A model generated the notes under the pieces. That model did no database searches. It was not told where the DNA came from and saw nothing but the letters and a program-made list of their open reading frames with translations. Position numbers and translations under genes: made by a program. Source: Anisakis pegreffii (lineage: Eukaryota > Nematoda > Chromadorea > Rhabditida > Anisakidae). From it: DNA of 64,000 bases. Positions within the stretch are counted from its first letter, which is position 1; every line of letters starts with the position of its first letter. The stretch covers positions 21,187-85,186 of the forward strand of contig JAPYMA010001834.1 of NCBI GenBank assembly GCA_035041965.1. Direction: 5' to 3'. Shown here piece after piece: positions 1 to 19,811 of this stretch.

Positions 1-4087
<4,087 letters not shown>

Positions 4088-5893
4088 GTCGGGTCATAAA
4101 CGCAACCGAAATGCACTCCTTTCAGATAGTTGATATGTTAAATCCATCCTTTTCACCAATACGTCCCCAATATATACTGTTATCTTCCAGTTCCATTCAC
4201 CCATCTACCCAGTTCAGTTCCATCATACGTCACTATTCGATTTCAAAACAAGAGTGAATATCAGTTGTTTTATTGGTATGGCATTGTTTTGTTTCTTGAA
4301 TATCAGTCGGTGAGGTATGAATAGTATTATCTTTGTTCTTCATTGGTGCTGTTTATTCTGATTGACTGATTGAAATTATTATGGATAATATTTGTTGTTT
4401 ATTGCTATTATTAATTTTCTCTCTTCGTTCTTCATTATAATCAAACACCGCGAATGGAAGTACTGCTAGTATAATTATTTCATCTCATTCGATTTTAGTG
4501 TGACCATCATTATCGTATCTATAATTAGTAATGGATTCGACTGGCTCTACAGCCATCTCTATCATATTGATTTATCGTTCTGTCGTGATTTTCATGGGAT
4601 ATGATATGGTGTAATATCTGTTCGTTCACGATTAATGATAGTAGCATCTGTCTTCCCAGAATATATTCAGTTATTTAAGTTTTTTGTTAAGGCTGTCCTA
4701 TTCCTCGTTTCCTTTCTTTTATTACCTCTCTAAAGTTTGTTATTTATTTAATTAATCCAATCTATCCATTGTTATTTTAGGAAGCAGCGATGGATGCTGC
4801 ATTATAAAAACTATCATTTAATCAGTAGGCTACTCTCATCTGATTTTATCTAAAATATTGAACGGTCATTCATTCATATGGATTGTTATTTATATGATTG
4901 ATTGCTTGAATCGTTTTTAACACTGCATCATTTTAATCGTAATATTCATTGTTTTCTATCATGCAAACCATACACGTTTAGTTTTATTTGTGCTATCCGT
5001 TGAAGTTATTGGGAATGGTTGATGATTTGATTGTTAGGGTTTTATTTCTGAGTGATGTCGAGAGCTGATGAAGGGTATGTTTAGTTTGAGATGAATGCTG
5101 AGTTGGGAAGTCGATAGAATCGGAATGCTGGATAATAGTTATTGTTATTTGTGTTGTTATTGCAATTGCGATCAGATCGACTCGATTTGGGAATGCAAGT
5201 CCATGAGGAGGAAAATGATCGTGAGAAACTAAGAAAAAAATTGTAAAATCGCAAAACCTTTCTAAAAATGGTTGTAGTCTATTTTTCACGTCCAAAATCG
5301 AGTAGATTTTCGACGTGTATTTGCTGTGTATTTCCGGTTTATTCTGCAGATGTAGTTCGATCTATGAGTAGGGCAGAGATATGTTCTGGTGTTGTTATTA
5401 TCATTGAGGGCAAAGTGGGTTGTTAGAGTGTTATTGTGTTGAATGATAATATGAAAAATGAATAAATAAATTGTTTGTTTTGTTGATTCTGTTCAGTTTT
5501 GTTCTAGAATTGTACCATTCAATAGCTAGCAGTAATATTATGCTTGTTCGTTTGTGAGTATACAGCGATCAATTGGTGGATCGTATGTTTGGATCGGTTA
5601 ATGCACATTATTGTTTTTGTTGTTTTGATGTGTTGTTGTTCGATGGGTATTTTCAGTTGATTAATTGTTGATATCGGTATTGTTTGCTTAACGCTCTCTT
5701 ACGATCCTTGTTGACATCGCTTTGTGGAATGAGTAAGGGATCAGTTGAAAGATAATAAACGATTGTTGTTGAAGTTGGCTGCTTTCTTAATAAGATTACA
5801 GTTAGCCGCAAGCGACCACTGGCTGACTGAATATTTGTTTATTCATTTTGTTTGCTGAGCTGATAGAAAACATAGTGATAAGAGAATTAAGGT
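4088..5893. other. PABP 3' UTR and intergenic sequence
   Basis: T-rich sequence without a supportable gene. The PABP 3' UTR begins here. AATAAA-type signals occur near 5460, which is far from the stop, so the true poly(A) site is uncertain. The distal part (5708-5760) holds one copy of a 53-bp perfect repeat described separately. The last part is the probable 5' flank of the next gene. Confidence 0.5.
5708..5760 (+). repeat. 53-bp perfect direct repeat, copy 1
   Basis: The sequence starting TTGTTGACATCGC and ending AGATAATAAAC occurs here and again, without a mismatch, at 6653-6705. This copy lies about 130 bp upstream of the ATG at 5894. The other lies in intron 2 of the same gene. The flanks differ, so the identity ends sharply. 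Confidence 0.85.
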
Positions 5894-7622
5894 ATGGGTA
5901 ACGATTCGGTTACAGTACATGGTAATAATAAGGATGGGGCATCGCTGACGAAGTCAGAAATCAATTTTGCTAATGTTCAATTGGCAAAGTTACACGCTGG
6001 ATTTTTACGGAATCTTTCGGATGCTTGTGCTAACAATCATATACCAATGCCGATGGCTGCGATGCATTCGAAGAAAGCTTTTGATTTACTCAAGGTGGTG
6101 GTATATCGCTTGTTATTCACTCTTGTTTATTGGTGTCATTACTATTACCTGATAATGGTATTGTTCGCTATTGTTGTTATCATTATTTGGCCTCATCTCA
6201 ACATCAGTCGCTCAGTGCGGTGAACGTGCAGCACTCTTGAATGCACATCCGAAGGCTTGGAAAGCGTTTGGGTCTGGAAGCTTAGCTGTCCTGTTTTTGT
6301 TGAAACAAATATGCGGCGAAGTACAATTAAGCGAACATCTTGAAATGAACTTGTGGTAGGGTGAACGCAAAGAAGCAATTATTATTATGATGATGAAGTA
6401 AGTTAAGGCTTCAAGTGTCAAGCAGCACATCGATAAGACAACGCCGCATTGTGAAAGATGTTCGCTGAATTTAACACTACCGAATTCGTTCAAAATAAAT
6501 CTTTCGAAAACAAAACCTCCGTCGAAACGACTAATGAAACGATTACGTAAATATTCCGACGACGACGACAACACCAAAAGGAAACAACTTGACTCTGCAT
6601 TGAAACGGTATATCTATCTATTGTGTTATATCGAAGCAGCAGCTTTCCGTTGTTGTTGACATCGCTTTGTGGAATGAGTAAGGGATCAGTTGAAAGATAA
6701 TAAACATGACTGCTGCTTGCACAATTCTTAAGGATATGTGACTACGGGTGCCAACGCGATGGATATATTTTGTAGTTGCACTTAATGATGGCTTAGTATT
6801 ACACGACCGACTCAGCTTTTGGCTTAGGATTAGACTGATGCTTGTGCATAAGCTTGGCCTAGGCTTGCAGTTGTAGAATCAGGATCGCAATTGTCTTAGG
6901 CTTTCTCTCAGGTTTAGGCAGGTGCAAAATGTCTGAAAATCTCTCAAACTAGAGTAATTGTCCCTGATCTGTTTGAAAAGGTGCGTTCTTTTCCGCTGAC
7001 ATTCTCAATTGATAGATCAATTCAAAGTGATCTGAATACGAAACATTCGAGAGGTGTGATCATGAGTTGATTTCATAGTCAATGAAATGTAATAATTGAA
7101 GGCTAGAACGGAGTAAGTATACGAAACTAACGATCGAATGTAACGGTTGTGGTTTAAAGATGAAAAGTGCTCGAATGTTGATAAATAGCAATCAAAATGA
7201 TAGTTTATTATCTGTGAAATGCACTGAACACTCCTTGGACACGACATCAAATACCTTATCGCATCACAATCTTCCTTTGATATCAACCCCAAAAATCATG
7301 CCTTCGTTTGCAGAGAGCCGGTGAGTTCATCTATTTGACAAGTCAGTTTCTCTTTGAATTGTTCAGTTGTTTCTTTAGATCACATTTTATCTTTGTGGCC
7401 ATTTGATCAGATCACTTATTTTCTAGGAGAACGAGAAGCCCTGCCAGTCGTAGGCATATTACCTCGAAGGGCTCATCGCTATCAACATGCGTATCCTCGT
7501 CAGTGCGTCGCAGGAAGGCAGTATCAAAGTTACAATCCGCACTGATCAATGAAGACAAAACCATTGATTCAACACCAAAATCGAATTCTCTACATTCTTT
7601 TTTGAATTCTTTTCGGAACTAA
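5894..7622 (+). CDS. C18orf21: C18orf21/RMP24-like zinc-ribbon protein, 4 exons
   Basis: Exons 5894-6094, 6408-6607, 7102-7320 and 7427-7622 join in phase with GT-AG introns and give 271 residues (human C18orf21 is about 220). Two Cys pairs form a split zinc ribbon: C82-x2-C85 (HCERC) and C147-x2-C150 (ECNGCG). The N-terminal helices (LAKLHAGFLRNLSDAC) and the basic segment after the first pair follow the same order as C18orf21. The C-terminus also matches: RSPAS, a Ser/Thr/Cys run, SKLQSAL and a final FLNSFRN resemble SPAS, STCSS, SQLKMLL and FLSSLKG. From memory, C18orf21 was recently described as an RNase MRP subunit (RMP24), related to the Rpr2/Rpp21/SNM1 ribbon family; a role in nuclear RNA processing is therefore inferred. 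Intron 1 holds an open frame with a stop (to 6359) that I take as non-coding. An Rpp21 or SNM1 relative is the main alternative. Confidence 0.72.
6653..6705 (+). repeat. 53-bp perfect direct repeat, copy 2
   Basis: Identical to 5708-5760. It lies in intron 2 (6608-7101) of the C18orf21-like gene. The perfect identity over 53 bp suggests a recent local duplication or a constrained element. Confidence 0.85.
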
Positions 7623-10015
7623 TCAATTTTGATCAAATTGTTTTCAGAATGAATGATGATGTATTGTTTTTGAATGAATTTCGTTGTTTTTATTCTATAC
7701 TGTTGTTATTATGTTTCATACTGAAATATGACATTGCATTATTGTTATCACCATAATTATCATCATTATTATTATCGGATTTCTGAAAAATAGTTTGCTC
7801 ACGGATCGCTCACGACGCGGGTAGGAATTTCACAGCTGCTCGTGTTCACTACTCGCAAATTTGCTCACAAATACTGACTTACTGCTTAAGGTTTGCAAAA
7901 TCCCGACGTTCTTTCAATCCCGGGGTCAATTTTCGATCCCGGGGATTATGCCGGGATCGAACAACTTCTGAAACACCAATGCGTGACATGTTTAAATACA
8001 TTTTTTGAACCAACAATACCTTCATAATTAATCAGAATAGAGTTGGTTCAACAAATTATTGAACAAATACAACAAAATAAATTATTCAAATTCACATTAA
8101 TATTTCATATAATGATACTAATGATCGTGTTGCAAGCAATACTGCATTTTCTATTCTAACGATAAGGCATCTTGTCATCTCGGGTCTAAGCCAATAAGAG
8201 ATCACTTGCATGTGAATACGAAGTTCTTGATATTCAAACACTTATTTGCATTGCTTCAAGTCCATTTTTTCTTAGTGTTAGCATCAGCTGAGTTCTGGCA
8301 TTTCGGAAATTTCGACTTTTTTATGAAAGATATACATTGCATAAATTAAATCATTTGAGTTCTGAAAAAAAAACGGAAAGGTCAGAGTTATCTAAAAAGC
8401 GAAAGAAAACATACGCACTGGATTTCTATCGAACCATCGAGCACTTACATACTTAATAATTTTGATCAGAAATCATGGAGATGTACTTGATATTCAAGAT
8501 TAAGATCCTTTTGAATGGAACACTTTTGCTCATTTCAACAATGAATCCTCACTACGGGTGATATCAGTGAGAATTTGTGTACATTTCGATCGAACGAAAA
8601 TGATCCCAAATAGCGAAGTGATGAGACTTGCAGTCTTTAGAACATGCAGTTAAATTAACAGATGGTATATTGAAGCCGAATAAATCGCGTGGAAGGAAAC
8701 AACTCAAAATTTCATTGAATACTATCAAAATTCATACAAATTGGTCTGCTCTATCAAACTCCGAAATCCCGGGGTTTTTCAAAATTTAAATCCCAAGATC
8801 AGAACTGAAATCCCGGGATCTAGAAATCCCGTGCAAACCCTATTACCTCCTAATTGTAAGAGGAAAGTGTATCTGCCATTGCTGAATCGCCCACGTAAAG
8901 TATTCCTAAATCTCACAACTCTAATTATGATACTGGAGTTCTATGTTTGTTAGCTTACTTGCCCGCCTTATCTCGCTATTTTTACAATGAATTTATAAGA
9001 ATGTAAATCCGAGAGAAGATATTTTTTGGGTGTCGGGAACGAAATCAGGCTTGACGACCCCTGACGCAACTCTAAATGAGTGGACCAAAGAGGCAATAGT
9101 GAATAAGACCGATCGTGATAATGATTGTTGAATATTTGAGGCGATCATTTACAGTACGGTTATAATTTTCTATTGTTGACCAAACGAACTGTTCTTACTG
9201 CTATAGTTCTGTGTGGAAAATAAATGAGCAGTGAACATTTCTTTGCTGTTACATTGTAAAAGAGCTTGAGGGAAGCATCCAGGTGGGTTGCATTGCTTTG
9301 TTGATTACCATAGTTATTGTTTCGATGAAGCGTTATAAATTCTAAAAGTTAACCAAATATCTATTCGCCATAATTTTCTCGAGACGTCTTCTCTTTCATT
9401 TTGTTTTGATAATTTAGTGTTGTCAAAATTTGCCATAATTCCGAAGATTCAACGTGCCGTTATCTTTTCGGTTCACAAACAATTCGGCGGCTATCAGCGT
9501 TAACATTTTGGCTAATGTCGTTTATCGTTGACGAAATGTGATGATCAGTGACAAAAAGCAGAATGGTTGGTAAAATGCGAAGGTGTTAATTAAGGGACGT
9601 TTAGCAATGATGAAACATGATATGATACGATCTCATGCATGACTTCACAAAATAGATTTAGGCCATTCGGTGATGTGAGAATTAGAAGTGCATCTTTCAA
9701 TTAATTAGTGACTACCATGAAATGAGGGTTCATCTTGTTGAATTTGCTCTTAATTGTAATTAAATTAATTAGTGCATTGATACGGTGCAATATAAATATT
9801 ATGATTACTCAATAGAATATCATCATCTCATCTCATTGTCAGTATTTGATCGAATGGTGGATATATATTGCGACATTATCACCATTTTATCCCTCTGACC
9901 TACGTTTATCATTAAATTAAGTTTGATCAGAACTACTTTTTGGAAGATCGTGATTTTTTATTTTACATTACATCGCTGTATTGTTATCAGTTGAAGAGAA
10001 GAAGGTAATAATTCG
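7623..10015. other. Intergenic region with an inverted-repeat element
   Basis: No gene is supported. The stretch holds the hAT-like element at 7887-8842 and otherwise AT-rich sequence. The proximal part is the 3' UTR of the C18orf21-like gene. The last 100 bp or so are the 5' flank of the gene at 10016. Confidence 0.5.
7887..8842. mobile_element. hAT-like non-autonomous element (TAGGGTTTGCA-type ends)
   Basis: The left end reads TAAGGTTTGCA and the right end TGCAAACCCTA, which are inverted copies with one mismatch. Just inside each end are several ATCCCGGGAT-type palindromic blocks (7904-7965 and 8763-8829) in otherwise AT-rich DNA. The interior has no transposase frame. The flanking octamers TTACTGCT and TTACCTCC agree at only 5 of 8 positions, so a target duplication is not secure. 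Assignment to hAT rests on the TIR sequence type only. Confidence 0.5.
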
Positions 10016-11557
10016 ATGATAGTTATAGGATTTGGAATGGAGACTTCAAATAGTACTAATAAAATGGAAAACAATCAGAAGAACTCATTCAGAAATTACC
10101 GAACTACTGCTCGTTACGCTCATTATTATATGTGCGCTGTATTCTTGATTATCATGCTTTATTCACAGCAACTGATTTGTGAGGCAAACGTATATGCTTA
10201 ATTATGTTTTTCTATTCATTTCTTATTTTTACTGTTTGAATATAAAGTACTTGCTTATGCCCAACATTCGTTGTAGTCTAGTAGGGAAGATGTTTCATGC
10301 ATATCAGACAGTATCAGTTAGTTTTGATAGATGTCCACGATTCATATTAGCGTTTCACTTGATTACTTCATTCAGCCTCGAAAACGAAAAAATAGAGTTG
10401 AAGTGACGACTGACAAAATCATTGTGCCTTCAGAATTCAGAGGGATTATTGAGATGGAAATGTGATAATATCTCTCTTATAGAATGCGAATGGTGCAACT
10501 GCGGAGGATTATCGGAGAAGAGCGTATAGGAATGCACGTTTATCAGCAACAAAATCAAAAGCAGCATTCAAAACGAAGCGATATAAATGTATCGAAATTA
10601 TCGATCAGGACAAGGATATTACTCACGAACATAAGACTGATGCTAGCAATAATAGTAATAACAGTAATGACTGGTCAGAAGAGTTCGATGTCAACGTAAG
10701 TTTTTAGAATGTATTCAATGACGACTTATTGAAGTGTGCCTAAAATAACTGTTATAAGGAAACTTCAAGTACAAATTGTTGTTGTCAATGATCAGTGATG
10801 ATCACACGATTACAGCCGTTCACTAAAATGAATTTCAACTTCAGAAGAACAAAATTCGGAACAGATATGATCAAATCGATCAACTATCAACATCACCGTC
10901 ATCGCAGCAAAAAATCAAAGTGAATATCAATAAAATCAATGATCATAATAGCAATAATAATAACAATATCAATCCTAATATAAGCATCAAAAATAAGTCC
11001 TTATCACGACATCGTCGGCCATCAACGTCGAAATACAATCAGCCTTTGAGAAAATATAGAATTTATACCAGTCGCACACTAGAACCAAAAAACAATGATG
11101 AACATATCCAGAAAAACAATAACGATATCAATAATGATAGATATAATAATACTTATAATACCTACGATAAAAAGACCAACAACAACAACCTGCCATTGAT
11201 TTTATCACCACAACATTGTGCGAAGGTAAAAATCATGATATTGTTAACAGTTTCATTGATATCGTTTTGGAAAACATGCTTATTTATAATAGCAATCATA
11301 ATATAATAACAATAATGATAATGATAACAATGCTAATAATAAACAAATAATATTATTAATAGTGATAACAATAAAATCAATAAAATTAACAGCAATAATA
11401 ATAGTAATCACAATTACAGGTTAAACTTTACGCGGGAATATATCGAGTCGGGAAAATAACGGACTGGGTAAAGCAGAATTGTAATCTTGCGAAGTTATTC
11501 TTGCCGAAAGCTACTTGTGAAGAGATTAATACTCTTGTTGCTTCGTGTCATCTTTAA
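10016..11557 (+). CDS. Asn-rich secreted or membrane-anchored protein, unknown
   Basis: Four exons keep phase 0: 10016-10189, 10483-10695, 10845-11225, 11420-11557, giving 301 residues if the first ATG is used; ATGs at 10037 and 10064 are alternatives. Exon 1 carries a hydrophobic run (about residues 39-54, YMCAVFLIIMLYSQQLICEA) that can act as a signal peptide or type II anchor. The middle is basic and Asn-rich low complexity. The last exon is distinct: it encodes a compact, non-repetitive module with four Cys when the exon-3 HCAK is counted, including QNCNLAKLFLPKATCEEI and ending ASCHL. A poly(A) signal (AATAAA, 11569) stands 12 bp after the stop. I do not recognise the family. The consistent phases, canonical introns and well-placed poly(A) signal argue for a real gene; a processed extracellular peptide is possible but unproven. 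Confidence 0.65.
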
Positions 11558-11568
11558 TAATTGTGCTT

Positions 11569-11574
11569 AATAAA
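11569..11574 (+). promoter_or_regulatory. Poly(A) signal AATAAA
   Basis: A canonical AATAAA hexamer lies 12 bp downstream of the TAA at 11555-11557 of the Asn-rich secreted-protein gene. Very short 3' UTRs are common in nematodes. Confidence 0.5.
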
Positions 11575-11651
11575 TATTGCGAGTCGTCAGCATTGAACTG
11601 ATGGTGCTGAAGAGCGAGTATTTGATAGATATTAACGTGATGATATCCGTG

Positions 11652-11733
11652 ACCGCTCAATTTGCCTAAAGACATTTTGCCTAACGAACATTTGGCTAAA
11701 GACTCATTGCCTAACGGACAGTTTGCATAAGAG
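11652..11733 (+). mobile_element. Foldback-type element, truncated copy
   Basis: Begins ACCGCTCAATTTGCCTAAAGACATT and continues as imperfect repeats of a TTTGCCTAACGGACA-like unit. The start matches the end of the full foldback element at 56295-56542. No right inverted arm is present here. Confidence 0.55.
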
Positions 11734-13864
11734 TCGAGATTTCATCTAGATCATCCTTTTGATATCAAATGTATGCAGCCGACACGTCATATTCAGACGA
11801 TCTGCACCATTAGATCACCTTATCACTGCAGGAATTCTTCATTCATTTTCCAGAACGTCACTTCTGCTTTAGAACAAGACGTGGCTCCCAGATCCTCCAC
11901 TTCCCGAAAAGAATTCGTATTGTCGGGCGATTCTGCTTACATTCAGTGAAATAGTGATTTTCTGACGGTATCTCACTCGGTAGACAACGTGTCATTTATC
12001 ACACTAAGGTGATCAAATGCGCAGAGTTCTCGCTATCATAGAATGTCTCAAGTAGATTAACACATCATCAGAAATTCAGCTAAATCTCTTTAACAGGCAA
12101 TATCCATCGACAATGTACATGATTTTCTGAATGCTGAGAATCTGCTAAATACAATGCTGACAAGAAATTATGGTGTTGCTGATGAATATACCGTATCGCT
12201 GTTAATCAATCCGTATCAACTTTAGCAGCATCGGAGTCAACATCTTCAAAGTATCGCTGTTCTCAGGCTTGATGGTGAGTAGCATGATCGTTTCTTCACA
12301 GCATCACATCCCCCTAATTCCCTAATTTTAGAAAAATCTATATCTTATTGGGAGATTTTGCTTAGCTTCAGAGAAACAGCTGCTTTTTTGAAGGTCTCTC
12401 AGTTGCTCGGCAACGCTCATTTCAGTACACTGTATGGCCACTGATCAATCTCTACATCACTTTAGCCGTATCCAGCTTTTCATTTTCAAACCTCCTGCCG
12501 TTGTCAGTTTTGATCATTAAAATGCTCGTTGCTGTACAGTAGTGATCGTATCTGAGCGAAATTTAATGACCCACTTGACTTTTCGCTATTTCAACGCTCG
12601 GAATTTCGACGTAGTATTGAAATGGTTCGGTTGGAATCCTACCGAACTGATATTTTGACTTTCCGACAGCCAGAATTCCGGTTGACCTTAAAAACTGTCC
12701 GATCGGCGTATGAATATCGGAATTTCGACCAAAATTGTTGATTTTTTCGACTCACCGTCGGTCTGATGCCGTCACTAATGAATGATCAACCAAAAAAGCA
12801 ATAAAACCTACTCGAATCTTATTCTCAATCCAACCAGCAAACTTTCGTACGATGGTGACTATGCATTTGCTGCACATTCCCTAAAGTTTCGAAGCGGATA
12901 AGATTGAGTTTTTGGGTGAACGACTGTTACTAAGTGACCATATGCGTTAGTACACTTACGATTAGATGAAATAAATCTATTTGGCTAATTTAATACCTCC
13001 AACTGAAATTCCATTAGATCTTCCGTCCCATCAATGCTCTAGTCTCAATGCTTTCTATTCGATATGAATTCTTTCTGCTCGATATTCACTCCAAACTTTA
13101 TTTGAGGTATGAACAGTTTCAGAAGAGCAATGAATATTAAAACAAGCGAAAGTCAATGATTTCAAAAAGTGGTATTAGGTGATAGAACAGATATAATTAA
13201 AAACGAAATCTGAAAAGCGGCAAATTATCGGGACGATGATAAGCTTCAGACATCATTCGGAAAATACGAGTCGACTTCAAATCAAATTAGAGTCAATGTT
13301 AGAAGGCATAAGATGATATTATGTATTCATTCATAATCAAATCGATCAAGGACATAACTTCAAATTAAGGTTCAACTGAATTGAAGATTGATGAAATCAT
13401 AAAAATGAGATATTATGATAGAATGAAAATGATGAATTATAAAAATGATATCAAAATACGAACAACACAACATAAATCATATTAGTCGTTCCCTTCTAGC
13501 GAAGTACATCAAATAAGCAATGACAATTCACTTAAGAATAGTCCACAGTTTCGTAAAAAACAGATGTATTCATTAGGGAACCGAGGAAATCATCAAGAAA
13601 CTCTCTTAGAGTCACAATTAAAAAAGTTGCACCACCTCAAGATCTTATCCTCCAATACAAGCATGCAACGGATAGGAGGAAGACTCACTACAATACTCAC
13701 TACATCCAAATGAGACAATTCACATGACCAAAAACAATTTTTATAATCAAATTATGAAATGTTCGAAACCAACAACTGCTTGCATGAATGGAAAATCAAA
13801 CTATAGATGGAATGTAACGGGAAAAAAGTGAGACCCAAGCAAAGAGAACAGTGAAAATTCAGCG
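11734..13864. other. Intergenic region between convergent genes
   Basis: No gene supported. One MITE copy occupies 12540-12777. The rest is AT-rich, non-repetitive sequence and includes the 3' UTR of MCM7 near 13864. Confidence 0.5.
12540..12777. mobile_element. TA-flanked MITE, copy 1
   Basis: Starts TAGTGATCGTATCTGAGCG and ends GTCTGATGCCGTCACTA. The ends are inverted copies (GTGACGGCATC consensus) flanked by TA, as in Tc1/mariner-class MITEs. Interior blocks of the CGAAATTTC and TTCCGACC type recur in copies 2 and 3 at 30663-30811 and 44341-44512. There is no coding capacity. Confidence 0.65.
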
Positions 13865-17861
<3,997 letters not shown>

Positions 17862-17930
17862 TCCTGAATTATGGCATTACAATCACGCACAAAAATTCAC
17901 CCACAGCTTCAATCAAAATATGAAAAGTTC

Positions 17931-17932
<2 letters not shown>

Positions 17933-17977
<45 letters not shown>
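17933..17977 (+). repeat. (AAT)n microsatellite
   Basis: About 14 uninterrupted AAT units lie just upstream of MCM7. This trinucleotide is the commonest microsatellite of the window. Confidence 0.9.
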
Positions 17978-19487
17978 GATAAGTATTCGTTCGCATCCAC
18001 ATAAACATGCACACGATAACTGCATATTGAAGCACCCGAAAGCGACTGAACAAACTCGAAATAAACCCCAAACCCCAGCATGAACATAACGCTTCAGAAA
18101 TTCCATCCAAATCAAGAAAAACCCTCTAAAAAACCAAAACATCCGCAAAAAATCGCGCATTCTCACTTGTTCAGCATGTTTTACCGCTTGTCTTTCAAAA
18201 CTGTTATATTGCCGCCATGTCATTCAAATGACATCACACACCCATCATAAAACAGCTCAAAACTAAGTGCATCCCGAATTAAATGAAATTGGATTATCGT
18301 GAGAAGGTGTTGTTCGTGGTGGTGTGTTGCTGGAATGGGAAACACTAGGAGAGGAAAAAAGTCGAGTACGAGACCCAGGAAACGACCAACCCGAAAAAAG
18401 TCGTAGACATGGAAACGGGGACAGAAAATTCCTGGAAATAATTCAATCCCGTCTCCATCCCCGTCATCGATGCCCAAATTTTCACTGAAAATGTGACGTT
18501 TGAAGTGGGGAGTCAAGAAGACCGTGAAAACAGGAAGCTGTGTTGGAAAAGCGTTGAATCAACAATCTTTAGGATCGAACAGAGATAAGTCACAATGCGG
18601 TGTTCACACTAACAACCACACGAAAAAAAGTATGCATGGGGTTTGACGAGAAAAATAGATAACATTCTAGAGTGACAAAACGGTGGAGTTCCTCTTCACG
18701 TTGTATAAATCGTCTGTGTTATCAGCGAAAGTTCAGGTCAAGTTACAGTTCACATTAATAGCTCTGTCATATGTGCCATTTACTCTCCATGAAATTGAGA
18801 TAAGCAAAAACATTTCGATGAAAGCTTTAAAATAAAAGTCGTCAAACTGTTGTCACGCATCGCTTCTATTTTTTCATATGAACATCCGCCTCGTCAACAG
18901 GGACCATACAAGCGTAATTGGTTCTCATCACAGCTACAAGAATTCTAGTAGTGCTCTGTATGTGGTCCAAGTATTGACGAAACTTTCTTAGAAGTTGAAC
19001 ACGAGCTGGGACATAATTCTAACTCTGAGCAGGATGTTGAGCCAAGTTGAATTGAAAGCATTTCAGTGAGGACGTTACGGATGCCAATAAAAGCATTGTA
19101 CACTTGGGATAGGGATAAGTTGGGCAGAAATCTATCCGTAAAATTTATCATGTTCGCAATTATTTGCTTCGATGCTAAAGGTCATTCTTGCGCTACAAAA
19201 CAAATGTATAATAGTGAAAAGTGGAATGCATGGAGAATAGATTCAAAGAATAGTGCATAATGAGCCTTAATCCACATATGAGGATAACTCTGACGATATC
19301 CCATCAAAGTGCTGCTTATTTTAATCTTCAAAGCGTTTGAACAGAACTTTGGGTACGTAAATAAAGCCGTTATAATATCCTGGATGACAATCTTGTATTA
19401 TGAGACCAACAATGCAAAAAAAAAAATCATTCGGTCTGCTAATTTTTGAAGATTGGGAATTCTTCGCTGTGTTTTATTGGTGGTAGC

Positions 19488-19549
19488 TGGGCAAACCTGA
19501 GGACATAGTTAATTTGAAGATGGTGTTCCTAATGCTACTATAGTAATGT
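19488..19549 (+). repeat. 62-bp direct repeat, copy 1
   Basis: The sequence GGGCAAACCTGAGGACATAG continuing to AGTAATGTA recurs at 19688-19749 with about five substitutions. The two starts are exactly 200 bp apart. Confidence 0.7.
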
Positions 19550-19687
19550 ATGCTGAGCTACTTGAGATATGTTCAGAAAATCGGCTATATCTTCTCAAGT
19601 AAGCAAAATCGCTCAATGAGACATATAACATTTCTGAAAGTAGACAATCTGGGGAATCTATTGACGTGAAGAAATTGCCATATTATT

Positions 19688-19749
19688 GGGCAAACCTGAG
19701 GACATGGTTAGTTTGAAGATCGTGTTCCTAATGCCACTATAGTAACGTA
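19688..19749 (+). repeat. 62-bp direct repeat, copy 2
   Basis: Second copy of the repeat at 19488-19549, with about five substitutions. The pair lies directly upstream of the inverted-repeat element at 19812. Confidence 0.7.
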
Positions 19750-19811
19750 CAATAGCATTGATCAATAGTGATACATTGCATTGAAACGAGCGACGCCGAG
19801 CTATTTGAGAT

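Larger units (their letters stand above)
17862..19811. other. Upstream region of MCM7 and intergenic DNA
   Basis: The first part must hold the MCM7 promoter on the minus strand. It includes an (AAT)n run at about 17933-17977. Frames in 17909-18516 are low-complexity or Phe-rich and I take them as chance. Direct repeats at 19488-19549 and 19688-19749 are listed separately. No gene is supported. Confidence 0.5.

Noticed and set aside
6171..6359. Frame in intron 1 of the C18orf21-like gene (CGERAALLNAHPKAW…)
   Set aside because: Joining it in phase leads to a stop at 6359, and the acceptor at 6407 continues the family match directly from exon 1. It could be an alternative exon but lacks support.
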